From: Cyrtodaria siliqua
Taxonomy: Eukaryota; Mollusca; Bivalvia; Adapedonta; Hiatellidae
DNA length: 64,000 nt
Assembly (NCBI GenBank): GCA_037043455.1
Contig: JAWPHD010010227.1
Span: 31,877-95,876, forward strand
Direction: 5' to 3'
The notes beneath the pieces are model-generated. The model made no database searches. It was not told where the DNA came from and saw only the letters and a program-made list of their open reading frames with translations. Position 1 is the stretch's first letter, and every line of letters starts with the position of its first letter. A program made the translations under genes and the position numbers. This document shows, one piece after another, positions 45,040 to 56,198 of this stretch.

Positions 45040-45132
45040 ATAGAGCATGAGTCTTGCACGTGTACGGACGATAATGCACTCGCTAACGCTCGTGCATTAT
45101 CTCCCTGTACACGTGCAAAACTCATGCTCTAT
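45040..45132. repeat. Long hairpin around the lectin-exon donor side
   Basis: ATAGAGCATGAGTCTTGCAC...GTAC is complemented by GTAC...GTGCAAAACTCATGCTCTAT, with an inner GATAATGCAC/GTGCATTATC pair and a ~12-nt loop. It lies 48 bp past the donor of the exon at 45181-45489, in its intron. Confidence 0.8.
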
Positions 45133-45180
45133 CCTATACCTAATATAAACAGTTAGGGAGAAATTGTCATTAAACATTAC

Positions 45181-45489
45181 CTGTGTATCTATAAACAACC
45201 AAGCTTCTAAACATTCCTGTCCCTGCATATCGTGTCCATGTCGTGTTTTCCATCATCGATGTAACATACGACAATGGGTAGAGACTGTTGTTGAAGCAAG
45301 TGAGAGATGCGCCCAGCCACGCTTGATTAGATGTACTTCTAGGCCGGACCACCTCTGTGCCATTTTGACAAAAGACAGGAAGTATATCGTTCACACAATC
45401 CCGCCCAATGAAGACACCTGCGATTCGGTCAAAGACAACACAGTCTTTTTTATCTCTGAATGTAACGTTTTTTATGGACAATGTCGTAA
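45181..45489 (-). CDS. C-type-lectin-like extracellular exon (phase 1-1)
   Basis: On the minus strand an acceptor (CTTCTATGTTTTGCAG) opens 309 nt of frame that end at ACACAG|GTAATG; both boundaries are phase 1. The translation begins TTLSIKNVTF and has four cysteines in two close pairs plus one later (KKDC...GRDC...VFC, then SLTC). It has W-x-x-A-x-x-x-C (WLGASLTC), N-glycosylation sequons (NVT, NGT, NNS, NTT) and an end VVYRYTG. The open frame continues upstream to an ATG at 45589 with a signal-peptide-like stretch, but that DNA is the retroelement tail plus the polypyrimidine tract, so I prefer an internal exon. Phase fits the transmembrane exon 22 kb downstream. Lectin-like is a pattern judgement. 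Confidence 0.55.
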
Positions 45490-45800
45490 CTGCAAAACAT
45501 AGAAGTAAAAACAGGTACAGAAGTCCAACAGGACATGCAGCATTCACAGTACTCAGCCATCCATATACACGCATGGCATGTAAAAACATGCATGATAAAC
45601 AGAAGCAAAGTATGCAATCTCATGAACATAAATACTGACAACATGTCATGGAATGGTCAGTGGCAATACACGCCGCTGGTGGTTTAATCCATGTTCTATG
45701 GTGCACCAAACCTCACTCTCTTACCCTATTATCGTCTCAAACAAATGGGACAGTGTAGATAAGGAATCCCCGACCTGCTATATCTTCTAACAAACTACAG
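45490..45800 (-). repeat. RT-element 3' tail fragment (minus)
   Basis: Reverse complement: GGTTTGGTGCACC, then CCACCAGCGGCG, CACTGACCATTCC, TGGCTGAGTACTGTGAATGCTGCATGTCCTGTTGGA, aligning to the tail of copies A, B and E. Its end runs into the acceptor of the lectin-like exon. Confidence 0.55.
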
Positions 45801-46019
45801 TTACCTTTGTAATTTACTTACACATTTAACACATATATAAGTATATAGGTATGATCAAGTTCCCTAGTGACATATCGGTCAATAAACTAAGAAATAAGTG
45901 AGTGCATATTCATCATGGGATTGCAAGACAAAATTCTGCTTACTGAGACATGTCCACATTGCCCCACAAACAAAGATCAAATTAAATGTACATTAAAAAG
46001 GACAAAACACAAAATAACT

Positions 46020-46090
46020 AGTGGTGACGACAGGGTTACCGACTTGGAACGGTCAGTAGGCAATAATACCTATTGGGTAGCTTAAGTTGA
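46020..46090 (-). repeat. RT-element tail scrap
   Basis: GACAGGGTTACCGACTTGGAACGGTCAGT resembles the reverse complement of the ACTGACCGTTCCAAGGCGGTA tail. Short and isolated. Confidence 0.4.
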
Positions 46091-47195
46091 TTTTAAGTAT
46101 ACACAACCTCGCTATTATCCTGTCTTCAGCACTCAAATTGACGACAGTGTATTTAAAAGTGCATTCCATCAAAAGCAACGGGACATCTCTAACAATAAAG
46201 TCTAAATCTTGAGAAATTAGGAAACGATACACGTATATGTTATTGAAGACCTGATATTATTACCTTGATGTTGAATGGTAATTAAGTCATGCCTTTGGTA
46301 CTTTGCTGTTGAAATCCATCATTGACATTACGTGGTCCCGCCTTAATTCCATTAAGCGATGGGAAAGCTTATATTAGCAGGATATTATAACGGATATTTT
46401 GACAATAAAACATGTTTAGAAACATTTCTTACTTAACAAAATGCGATAAACTGTTTAAAATTATCTAGTAAATGGTTTAATTTTACAATATGCAAACCTT
46501 TTAAGCCGAAATTAAGGTTTTATTTCATACCCCAGCCAACCCCGTCTTCGTTTCTTGGAGAAGGGGTTGGATGTGGTATGAAAGTTAATACTCGTACCAC
46601 GTAATGATTAAGTTTAATTGTATGACCGGTATGTTTAGTTACATCGTGGACACAAATATGTCATTAGAATTTGACACCAAATCATGACTAGATTTTATAT
46701 ACGCGACAAACGTGTTAGATACATACACGTTTAATTTATCTGTTCGAATTCAGATGTGACCCCGGCAACAGATGTACGCAGGACAGACGGACGGATGTCA
46801 GAGCTATCGATATATCACGCGAACATAAATATAAACATACATCCTTTCCCATGAAAAATTTAACGGTGAGAACTAATGGTTTTGTAAATTTTCACTCAAT
46901 GTCAGTTGAATGGAGTTATACATTTATAAGGTGTTTTTTTCTTCAAAAATTTAGAACGTTACCTGGTCGGTATAAAGACAGGAAGCCGATCCCTCCACAC
47001 GCGGTACCAGCAGGAAATGAACAGGATTGGTTGCACATACTCACCCAGGCGTTTGTTATATATACTTGATTAATAAAACAGTAGCACATACTTTGACCCC
47101 CTGGTATAATCTACAATGAAATTTTGATTTAAACACTAACAAATTTTAAAAATATAAATCGTCGGAACATAAAGAAAGACAAAAATATCGGACAG
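46091..47195. other. Non-coding; one hairpin
   Basis: A hairpin at 46523-46583 pairs TTTCATACCCCAGCCAACCCC with GGGGTTGGATGTGGTATGAAA. The 72-codon frame at 46851-47069 shows nothing recognisable. Confidence 0.5.
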
Positions 47196-48060
47196 GGAAA
47201 GCAGCATTCAAGGACGACAGTCAACCACAAAACACAAAAACAAACACGCAAACAGACAAACGAGATGGCAAAAGTAATAAAAAATGCAAACGACACCACA
47301 AACACAAAAGGGTTGACAATAGGGCTACCGCCTTGGAACGGTCAGTGGCAACAAAGGCCACTGGGGGTTTAAACCGGTTCTAGGGTGCACCAAACCTCAC
47401 ACTTACCCTACTGTCATCCCATTAAAACAGTACAGTGTAAATAAAGAAATCACCGCCATGATCTTATCTCTAACCAACAAGGCAGCATCAATAGGCAATA
47501 TAAGTAAAACACAAATATGGTCGTGTAAATATAATACAAAAAACAATAGCATAGAAAGCCACAATGAAGGTACTCAATGACTTGGCAGAAGCCAGAGCAA
47601 CAAGAAAATAAACCATTAAGGGCACGACAAGAAAGATCATAGACAAACATCAAACGCCACCGTCCTAATGGGCTTTAGGTAGGCGTCATCATAGGGTCCA
47701 CAGCCTGTCCGGTCATCGTACAATTAAAGAGGACAGCATAGTGGCGAACTGTAAAAGGGTCCACCACCAAGCATTCAGTACGTTGCAAAATGATAGGGTC
47801 ATAACCTCTTTTGGCAAACTTTTTAACAAGTTTAACAAAGATAGTATGAAAGTGATCATGACCAAGAATCTTACGAAGTTTATAAATCACATCACCATAG
47901 AAGTCAGGTTGTGATAGTCCTTTTCGCAGAAGAGTCCTTCAATTACTTTTATATTTGGAAAGAAGATCAGGGTTACGATAATAAAATTTTGCAAAAGTTT
48001 TACGAAGTTTATGGTAACGGTAACCCTGATTGAGTAGCTTTTCTAGTACAGTAGTGGATA
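47196..48060 (-). pseudogene. RT-element 3' fragment, copy F (longest)
   Basis: Minus strand, from about 48060: LNQGYRYHKLRKTFAKFYYRN, a stop, then RTLLRKGLSQPDFYGDVIYK and the module KLRKILGHDHFHTIF, KKFAKRGYDPIILQRTECLVV, HYAVLFNC, ending MMTPT (47890-47675), then the tail to 47196. It extends further 5' than the other C-terminal copies. It still lacks the YxDD region and has an in-frame stop. Confidence 0.7.
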
Positions 48061-48200
48061 AAGACTCATGAACGGGACGTTGAATTTGGTATTACATAAG
48101 TTGCTATCTCTTGGATGAATACTAATATGTAAATATATAACTGGTGTTAACGCCTACGTCACGTTTACCCCGCATGCGCAGACAATTTTAGAGACATTTT
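48061..48200 (+). promoter_or_regulatory. Possible promoter region of the three-exon gene
   Basis: CGCATGCGCA (about 48172, an NRF1-like palindrome) and CGCCATTTTT (about 48205, YY1-like) are typical of TATA-less promoters near transcription starts. Based on motif memory only. Confidence 0.35.
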
Positions 48201-48206
48201 CAGGAC

Positions 48207-48316
48207 GCCATTTTTATTGCAGCACAGTTGAATATCGTCAGCATTTCGATTGAGGATATTAAACGAATTGCATTAGAGCTCGTGAGTAACGGTTGTCCAA
48301 AAGTTCGCGACGAAAG
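48207..48316 (+). CDS. Unknown short gene, exon 1
   Basis: An open stretch ends at a good donor (GAAAG|GTAGGT). The reading frame gives ...SISIEDIKRIALELVSNGCPKVRDE and leaves two bases, phase 2. No ATG lies in frame and a TAG lies upstream in frame near 48193. Either the coding start is in an unseen upstream exon (a CATTTTCAG acceptor-like site lies at about 48203), or initiation is unconventional. The left boundary given is approximate. The frame is supported because it stays open across the next two splice junctions. Confidence 0.5.
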
Positions 48317-49155
48317 GTAGGTACGTGTATAAGTTGTGAGTTTTGAGATGATGTATTGATTAAATGTATTTTTGTGTAAGCGCTCTCGACTGCCTGTGCC
48401 GTGGTCAGTCGCATAGGTCGCGATCGACTGACTCAGTGACTGTCAGTCGTGATAAACTTCAAAATGCAGAATGTGTGTGTACAGTTTTGAAAATCTGGTT
48501 ATACTTGGACGGTTAAGGGGAATGTTTAATGTTGTTGGTGTGTGTATGAAGAATTATTTTACAAACTTGAGATCTAGGCCAACTGATGTTGTTTTTTTTT
48601 GTGTTAGTACGTATGCGCGTCAGGCGATTTTGTCAGCTAGGAAGCATAGGTGCCAGGGAGGCTATCAAGAAAAGCTCTGTAAATTAGTTTGACCAAAGAC
48701 ACAAGCTATCCGAAAAACTACTTGAGAAGTTCTGAAAAGCCTCCTCCAAAAAGTCGAAAATTTTGTCAACAAACTATATTCATAACTGTCACATGTCATC
48801 ATCAAAATAATTTGACCAATCAGTGATCAATAAAATAAAACACCTCCACATTCTGGTAGGGGGTAAACTCGGTGTTTATCCTTGGTGCTCAACTGACTTT
48901 AGCCCTTTATAAAACTAGTTTGTAGAGATAAGTATATTAAAAGCTTTGTTTTTTGTGTACATCTATGTATGTTCTTTTGGTGTTGTCTGATTTTAAAACA
49001 CCAATAAGGATACATTTAATTTAAATGATGGTCTAATATTTTCATTTTTCATATAGAGATTGAGGATAAAGTCCGAGTAAACCCCTTTATTTTCACCTAC
49101 TGAATAAATTGACCTACCGGAAGTTGACCAGATGTGAAAGTTATGAATTATATAT

Positions 49156-49356
49156 ACAAGGTATGACAGCGGCCATTTTAGCCGGGGCGGAATTACGTAA
49201 TAATCCCATAATTCATAGACTGTTTACCCTCATTCGTAACTGTCATTGCAGGGAATCAGTGGTACCTACACAAATCAGCGTTACGTTGTACAATCGGGTA
49301 CCAATACATTATTACGCAATTCCGCCCTGGCTAAAATGGCCGCTGTCATACCTTGT
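49156..49356. mobile_element. 201-bp MITE in intron 1
   Basis: Arms of ~49 bp (ACAAGGTATGACAGCGGCCA...GGCGGAATTACGTAATAAT) are complementary with two or three mismatches around a ~100-bp centre. No target-site duplication was seen. Confidence 0.8.
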
Positions 49357-49491
49357 GCACTGCAATAGCAGCAATTGGACAGGGAACTAGAATTTTCCTT
49401 TATCCACTTATTGTGTGTCGGACTGGAAAAATAACCCAAAGCAGAGAATGTTGGGCTGCTGTTAATTATATCAAATATTCTCTTTTTTCAG

Positions 49492-49601
49492 CAGAATTCT
49501 CGTACTAGTCCTAGCAGTGTTGGTGAAGCCTGTTGATTTTGTTGAAAAAAGCGGTTCCCTCCAGCGAGAACTTGTTGAACTTTACCTGCCACCTGACTTC
49601 G
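49492..49601 (+). CDS. Unknown short gene, exon 2
   Basis: The acceptor TCTCTTTTTTCAG is followed by CAG, a NAGNAG tandem acceptor that could add or skip one residue. The 110-nt exon continues the exon 1 frame: ILVLVLAVLVKPVDFVEKSG, then SLQRELVELYLPPDF. It exits at phase 1 through CTTCG|GTATGT. The hydrophobic start followed by a charged segment looks like a protein core more than a membrane span. No family was recognised. Confidence 0.55.
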
Positions 49602-50022
49602 GTATGTTGCAAGTGATTCAATTTTGTTGCTTATATATATATATTTCATGTGTTCATGTTGTATTGCCTCTTTGCCAAATTCGCAGTCGGCCGTGGCGAG
49701 TAAAAAATGGTCTGGACGGCCAAAATTTGAATTCCATGCGGCCATGTGGCAATCAAAAATATTCAATAAAAGAAAATGAAAATGGGTAATCATTGGACAC
49801 AAGCATTAAATTTCGAGGACTTTGCCTGATAGATTTTGCTTTTGTGCTGTGAACTACATACTTTTGGAAAGAAACCCGGAAACCCTTAACAAAATAACAA
49901 CGAGGCAAGTGTTTTCTTGTATTTTTCCAATTTCGCTAAATAAACAGAGTTGTGACTATTTACTGCATTTAATCGTTTAATAAACTATGTAAGAACAATT
50001 GCCTTTTTGTTCTGTTTCCTAG

Positions 50023-50159
50023 TAAATCGTTTCTCGGACGATTGGTTAATCGAGTTCCCTCGTCTGGATTCCAATTTCTCCCGTCGAAACGAGCGGCAAA
50101 TCAACAAGCCCGTTGGGCTTGTGTTCTTGGATATTGGGCAAGCCTGGCAGGCATTTTAG
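50023..50159 (+). CDS. Unknown short gene, exon 3 with stop
   Basis: Acceptor TTCTGTTTCCTAG; the first two bases TA complete the codon left open by exon 2. The frame reads NRFSDDWLIEFPRLDSNFS, then RRNERQINKPVGLVFLDIGQ and AWQAF before TAG at 50157-50159. The three exons give about 115 codons with no stop across two junctions. The last part overlaps a 132-bp tandem duplication (50122-50383), so the present stop may have been changed by that duplication. Function unknown. Confidence 0.55.
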
Positions 50160-50383
50160 CATTGTCGGGATTGTGCTAATTTTGTCGACTGCTTTGCGCT
50201 TCGACTGTTAATTTAAACTTAGATATCCATGAGTACAAGTAACATTTGCTGGGTGTTCTTGGATATTGGGCAAGCCGTAGGCATTTTACCAGTCTCGGGA
50301 TTGTGCTAATTTCGACGGCTGCTTTGCGCGTCGAATGTTAATTTAAACTTAGATGTCCATGAGTACAAGTAACATTTGCTGGT
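50122..50383. repeat. 132-bp tandem duplication
   Basis: TGTTCTTGGATATTGGGCAAGCC begins at 50122 and 50254. The copies then share TCGGGATTGTGCTAATTT, CTGCTTTGCGC and CCATGAGTACAAGTAACATT. Confidence 0.85.
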
Positions 50384-50981
50384 ATGTAATCAACTTTTCA
50401 ACAGACAAGGCAGTGTTTATTTTACACATGATCATAAATTTGTGTTATAAATTGAAGGGAATAACATTCGGTTTCACTTCTGGTTCTTTGGTATTCTAAA
50501 ATGCGGCACCTTTTGATTGCTAAAATGCGGTGCTTTTAGAAATCATCAATAATAAGGCTGTGAATGATGTTGATAGAAAAGGTGTCATACATTAATTAAA
50601 AAAGTGTATGTCAACATGAAATATTTCTTACACAATAAGACATTGATTTACAAATATCTAATATGTTTTACTGCTTTAATACAATAATTTACATACGCAG
50701 TTGTGATCATTTATAAAACAAGTCAGTAACACTACTATTTATAAGTAAATACATAACTTGCACTTAGAAGCCTTAATTTTTTGTGTGGCTGTACATGTTA
50801 CACAAACGGATAATGAGTCAGACTCGTGCAAGTGTAAACAAACTTTGAGTTGTCGAATGCAAGATTTGTTTGTTTGATTTTGTCTTTGTTTTAAAATAAA
50901 CACTTCCATAGATTAAAAATACCTCATCAGCTCTAAAGGTTTTACAGAGTTTTCTTTCACACACTGGTAACATTTAGTTAG
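50384..50981. other. Non-coding, nothing recognised
   Basis: AT-rich 3' flank of the three-exon gene. No polyadenylation site can be assigned. Confidence 0.4.
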
Positions 50982-50989
50982 TATACGTA

Positions 50990-51994
50990 CAGTTGCTGCC
51001 ACACGGATTACGACTAATCCCACTCATCGCGGCGATTTTATCTCACCACGGACACACTGATTTTGTCCCCGCGATCCGCGGACAGCCCGCTCATCGCGGG
51101 GATAATACATTTTTTCCACCGCGACGCAATCACCGCGATTCGCCATGATCTGTTTTAATTTGCACACCGCTTTACCCGGTGTGAAATCGTAGGCCATCGC
51201 CGCGATTTATCTTCAGTATCAATGTACAATTGTGCAGTCAATTTAATGCATTGTTATTCAATAACTATTAAAACCCGAAGCAGAAGACAATTTTATTTTT
51301 GTTTTCGGAAAATTCAAATGCCCGGATAATGTATACTGGGTCACGATAGTTATATGGCGGTTCCTATTACCGACTCTGCGGTGATTAAACATAAAATTGA
51401 AATAGTAATTCTTATACTGGAAATTAGAATTATATTTTTAATTAATCGTTATTTTAACATATTTTACTATTCTGCTGTTGGTTATTAATACATCGATGGG
51501 TTCTTTAGTCAGAAATAATCCGAAAAATTGTAAAGAATTCTCGGTCATAAACCCGTTATTAGTGCCGCCTTGTTAATAGGTACACACATCGCAAAGGATT
51601 GTGGGTAGCCAATTTATGTCCGGTGAAGAGAAATGCGACTTTTGGACAACAAAAACAAAAAACACACGTTATTAAATGCATTAAAAGTTTGAAATACGTA
51701 TTGCTTCCAAAATTGTTCATTGTATTTATCATTTTTATTACATTTTTCATTGATCCGTGCTCTAATTTCCCCCGTGTTCCCCCACGTATCTATCACGGAG
51801 AATCACGGTGATTTCTTTCTGACTGGATTTGCAATCGCGGCGATTTTTACAGTCGCAGGGAATCCCCGCGATATTTCGGGTGACAATCCGCGGTACGATC
51901 GCGATCGCGGTACGATCGCGCGGATTTGTGACTTCGATTGAAGAACGGCCGCGGGGATGCTGCGAAAAAGTCGTAATCCGCGTGGCAGCAACTG
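50990..51994. mobile_element. ~1-kb CpG-rich hAT-like non-autonomous element
   Basis: Ends CAGTTGCTGCCAC(A)CGGATTACGACT and its complement give ~26-bp inverted repeats with one mismatch. The flanks TATACGTA (50982-50989) and CATATGTA (51995-52002) agree at 6 of 8 places, the differences being C/T changes, as for an aged 8-bp hAT duplication. About 200 bp at each end is packed with CGCGGCGAT/ATCGCGG words. The AT-rich centre has no transposase. Confidence 0.65.
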
Positions 51995-52319
51995 CATATG
52001 TAAATATGCTTTACGGTAACCCTCTAAAGCAAGTGCCACACGCTTGCTGTTTCTATGGTAGCTAACTCAACATGCAGAAAGGAATGCATTATGTAATAAC
52101 ATTTCTGACAGTAGTCAGTGCAGTCAATTTTGAAAAGTGTGGGATATGCAGGTGTCAATGTCATGGAATAGATAGTTGGTGTCATACGTGTACACATGCA
52201 TTGTTTTGGCTCGCGCAAGCCTGAGGTATTTTAGGGAAGTTTGCATACTGCGTCTTCAACTGCAGGAGTAGCATGTATTTCGCGAAAAATCGGGAGGCTT
52301 TTCATTGAAAGTAATGTGT

Positions 52320-52432
52320 TACTGGAACAGCCTGACGTCATAGCAATCCATTTCCGTTTTGATTCGGCCATTCCTCCATTTTGTTTTCTTCTGTGCAGCA
52401 AGAGCGCTCCAGTGAGAGCGGAACAATTTATC
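52320..52432 (+). promoter_or_regulatory. Possible promoter and 5' untranslated exon
   Basis: TGACGTCA (52333-52340), a GGCCATTCCTCCATTTTG stretch and a run ending at a strong donor ATC|GTAAGT (52432/52433) look like a transcription start with a first exon. No downstream coding exon was found. Confidence 0.3.
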
Positions 52433-53210
52433 GTAAGTAGAATATGTGCAAGTTTAAACTCTCCACTGTCATACGTGTCAATAAAGTTAGCACACATTTT
52501 TAGTTTATGAATGTTTTGTGTTGTCACGGATTGATCTACATGAAATTAGTCTTGATCATGTTCGACGCCTGATAATTTTGTAAACAAGCAAGCGTCGCAG
52601 ATGATCTAGACTACGTATTTGTTATTCATTCTGCGTGTTTAAAAATTCGAGTGAACAATTGGAAGGTTGTGTGTGCATAAACATTCCCTGACGTTTCTAG
52701 TCGTCGTTTGCATATTTGGTAATTTGTAGTATCTAAACTAAAAGAAGAACAACATACCTAGACGGAGACGTGAGAATCATGGCAGTTGTGGTAGTCCGTG
52801 TCATTCAGACCCTGTGTATACCGAATGTGTCTAGGATATTTGTGTATGACTCATGTTTCAGGAGACCTCCAGACATATTTTTCTTGAATGTTTATCTTTC
52901 GAAACATCTTGTGCACTTTTGTTTCCATATAATTTTGGAAACTTAACCCTGCGGTCGACAGTGTTAAGCATACTTGACTCGAGTCCCAGAAATCACGTGT
53001 ATGATTTCCAGTGGGGTCACATCCCGGATTTTTCAAACAAACTCCCGCAGTATCTTACTTAGGCATGGTACTGTGAATAAAGGTCATCCTTCGGAGGGAT
53101 GTAAAGTAGTCTTTCCAGTGTACAGGGAGAACTATACCCTGTGCAATATCTCTCTGAACTTCTATGTTAAGCAGTGATACAAAACCAGGGCCCTATATGA
53201 ATTATATAGA

Positions 53211-53369
53211 GATTATTTAACTGCTGGGATCGATTATAGGGAAATCTTTCACAAGAGGTAGGCGTGTAGTTTTTTTCATGAACGGGCGCATGCGTGTGAG
53301 TAAAAAAAAAAAGCACGTCTACCATGAAGTAAAGGATTACCCATAGTCGATCCCAGCAGTTAAATAATC
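53211..53369. mobile_element. ~160-bp MITE
   Basis: GATTATTTAACTGCTGGGATCGA and its complement TCGATCCCAGCAGTTAAATAATC sit at the two ends, and the similarity extends inward with mismatches. The centre has GGGCGCATGCGTG and an A11 run. Confidence 0.75.
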
Positions 53370-56190
53370 TATTTATTACATTTTAAATTACGTTTTTGCA
53401 AACAAATATTCGCTTTATTGAACGTTATTGGCGGATGATGTTGACGTCGGCAACACTTTATTGACGTCACGACTCAACGTCACAACGTTAATTATTATTG
53501 TGTTCTGAGTTAGTTATTAATATTTAGCGATAATGAATATTCTTGCACTGAGTTCAAACACCTGGGCCTCTTTTAGCCATGTTGACATACAGAGAAAGTT
53601 GAGTGCTTCGGTGATGCCGAATAATTAAAAATAGACTAGACTGTCACTGAATACAACAATTTTGTTCCTGAAGGATTTACTTTCGAATGAAAAAAAATAA
53701 ACTTGATAACCAGTCACATTTAGCCAATCTCAATGGCTCGCTTATTTCAGAATTGACTGGAAACGGCGATGCATTCCATTTGATATTGGCCGTCTTCACG
53801 GTAATGGATAAAATATGATATGCTGACAAAAACGGTTATTTTGTGTAATTAATTTGTTGAAAATAATTGGTACGCACCGATAAAGTAATTTAATTGTGTA
53901 TTTAGCCTACCGGTAATTTAGGGAGTTTTAACTGGGAATTTACGCAAATACGTTGCTTATCTGTAGCTGTTCTGTGACGTTTTATGTCATAGAACTATAC
54001 CAAGCCTAGTTGCATTGCCATTGTTGTGTACTGGTTAATGAGTTCTTTAAAGTTTTAATACACAAACTTTGTCACATTTCTGTTCTTGATACAATGGCAG
54101 GGATGATTAGTGCCATGTGTAGTTGTGCATGTGATTGTTGTGTTCCAGTTGAATGACTTTTGGCGGTGTTATGCCCCATTAAAGGACACAATATCATGCT
54201 TCCCATACCGGGAAAGCTTTGTAAAAACTGTATTTAATTTAATGTAATTTTAATTCTTAAAAATTGTAAAGACTGATATTTAAACAAGGACAGAATGAAT
54301 GCATGCATATATAATGAGAAAATACAAAATGCAGACTCTTTTCACCATTTACTATTTTCATTAAATGCATTTCAATATGCTAACATGCAGAGAAATAAAA
54401 TAAATAGCAATATATTTAGAAAATGTAAGGCTAAACTGAGGCATATACAAGTTCAACTAACACGAGTTCCAAAGAATCTAGAAAGACCGTGCTGCAAATT
54501 CAGGAAGTATACATACACCATTATTTTGAGTAATCGCACCTTTTGTATTGTTTCATGTTGATTGAACAATCAACCATAAAATGAACCCAATTCAGAAACA
54601 GCCGATTAAACACCGGTTCACACTTTCCATTGTTCCAGTTTACGCTACCATGTGTACAACTAATTAGTAGGCACTTAAAGGTCCACATGGCAATCTTGCA
54701 GTAATTGAAATGGGTGTCACAATTTATATATCCAGTATCATTTTTACTTTTACCCTGGTTACATTTAAATAAATCAAATTTTAAGTATTCACTATTTCGT
54801 CTTATTATACTATAAGTTTTTTAATATAATACTGGTGCAATAAGATATAAAATAATAATATGCAAAAACAAATGGCTTAATACAATTCTTATAATTAACA
54901 TTAATGATAAAAACTAACGGGGCGCTGCTAGTTTTTGAAAACTCAAGATTGCCATGTGCTCCTTTAACACTTATCAGTGATTGTAAAGTTCAAAAACACA
55001 GACGGGCTGAGTATCTCTTGCTAATTCGTAAGCAAACATTTTCAAATTTTCTGTTTTGATCAGCCATTTTGGCCGCTAGAGGGCGCCACATTATTTTATG
55101 TTTTACCCGGCACGATCACGCAGTTAAAATCTGTGAATAATGTCACAACTTTATATGACAGATAATGTTGAGCGCGGGGACACAAACCAGTTGATTGACA
55201 GCAAGAGGCGTAACAGTGGGCGGAGTCTTATCGCACCGACAATTTGGTTTTCAATAAACGCTGGTTTTCACTAAACGCTTACATAATTAGTTTATCGATC
55301 TAAATTGATTGTCACTAATTAGCTAAAACACTCAGCTATAGTGGCTTATAAACAGTGAAAGACTTTGTGAATTAGAATTCAGGATTTTCCGAGATCTTTT
55401 AGACAAAATCGGTCGGAAATTTGGATTCGCCAGACCGCCGATGTCTGGAGAATTTGGTGTGTATTTCTTACGGTTTTCATTCGCCAGTTCAGGTTACTTT
55501 ACGCCTATGGCGATTTGGCGAATGACCTAGTAAGCCCATTAAAAATAACCATTGGTAATCGTGAACAGTCGTAAAGATGTGTTAATGTTCTGATCAATGA
55601 AATATGAACCCCATATTGTACTTTTGTTTTCAATCGCTGTCGTACAAATTTGTTACCTCACCGGTTGACTCATAAAATATGTTGGCGATTTTAGCCGAGT
55701 ATTTTCAAATAAAACTCGCAATGTTCCGTCGTATATGCAAGCGTCTAATCATTTGAATCGATAAAGCATGTCGTCTGAGAACAAGTTAAATGTCAACACT
55801 AAATTTCCTTCATAGGAGGGAGAACAGCCTAAAAAACAGCGGGTTAAAGTCAATACTTGTCAAAAACAATAAACTAACATCTTGTGTGGTGTCACATATT
55901 AGTACTGCGAACAATTTAACGTTTTTGCAACAACGGTGTCGGACAAACACTGGTATTTATAAATTGTCCTTGAAAACAGTGGAAAAACCTGGAAAAGACC
56001 TTGAATTTTGTTCTCAAAAAACTGTGGAAACCCTGTAATACACTTACTTTGTACAGACTAGTTCTCCTGCTACCCTGGCTGGCATTCAACAACTAGTGAC
56101 CTATATCATTGCCATGTGCCGGTTGAATGAATGTTGAAAATGTGTTACGGGCCCCTGCACATTTAGCCAGTAGAACATCCACAGACACTT
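53370..56190. other. Non-coding, no gene recognised
   Basis: A cluster of GACGTC/ACGTCA words lies at 53440-53490. Otherwise unique-looking AT-rich DNA. Open frames at 54295-54561 and 55790-56038 have no splice support or recognisable content. Confidence 0.4.
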
Positions 56191-56198
56191 TCACCTCT

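Noticed and set aside
45490..45589. Signal peptide at the start of the lectin-like frame
   Set aside because: The hydrophobic residues come from a polypyrimidine tract and a retroelement tail; the acceptor at 45490 and the phase 1-1 exon explain the coding part better.
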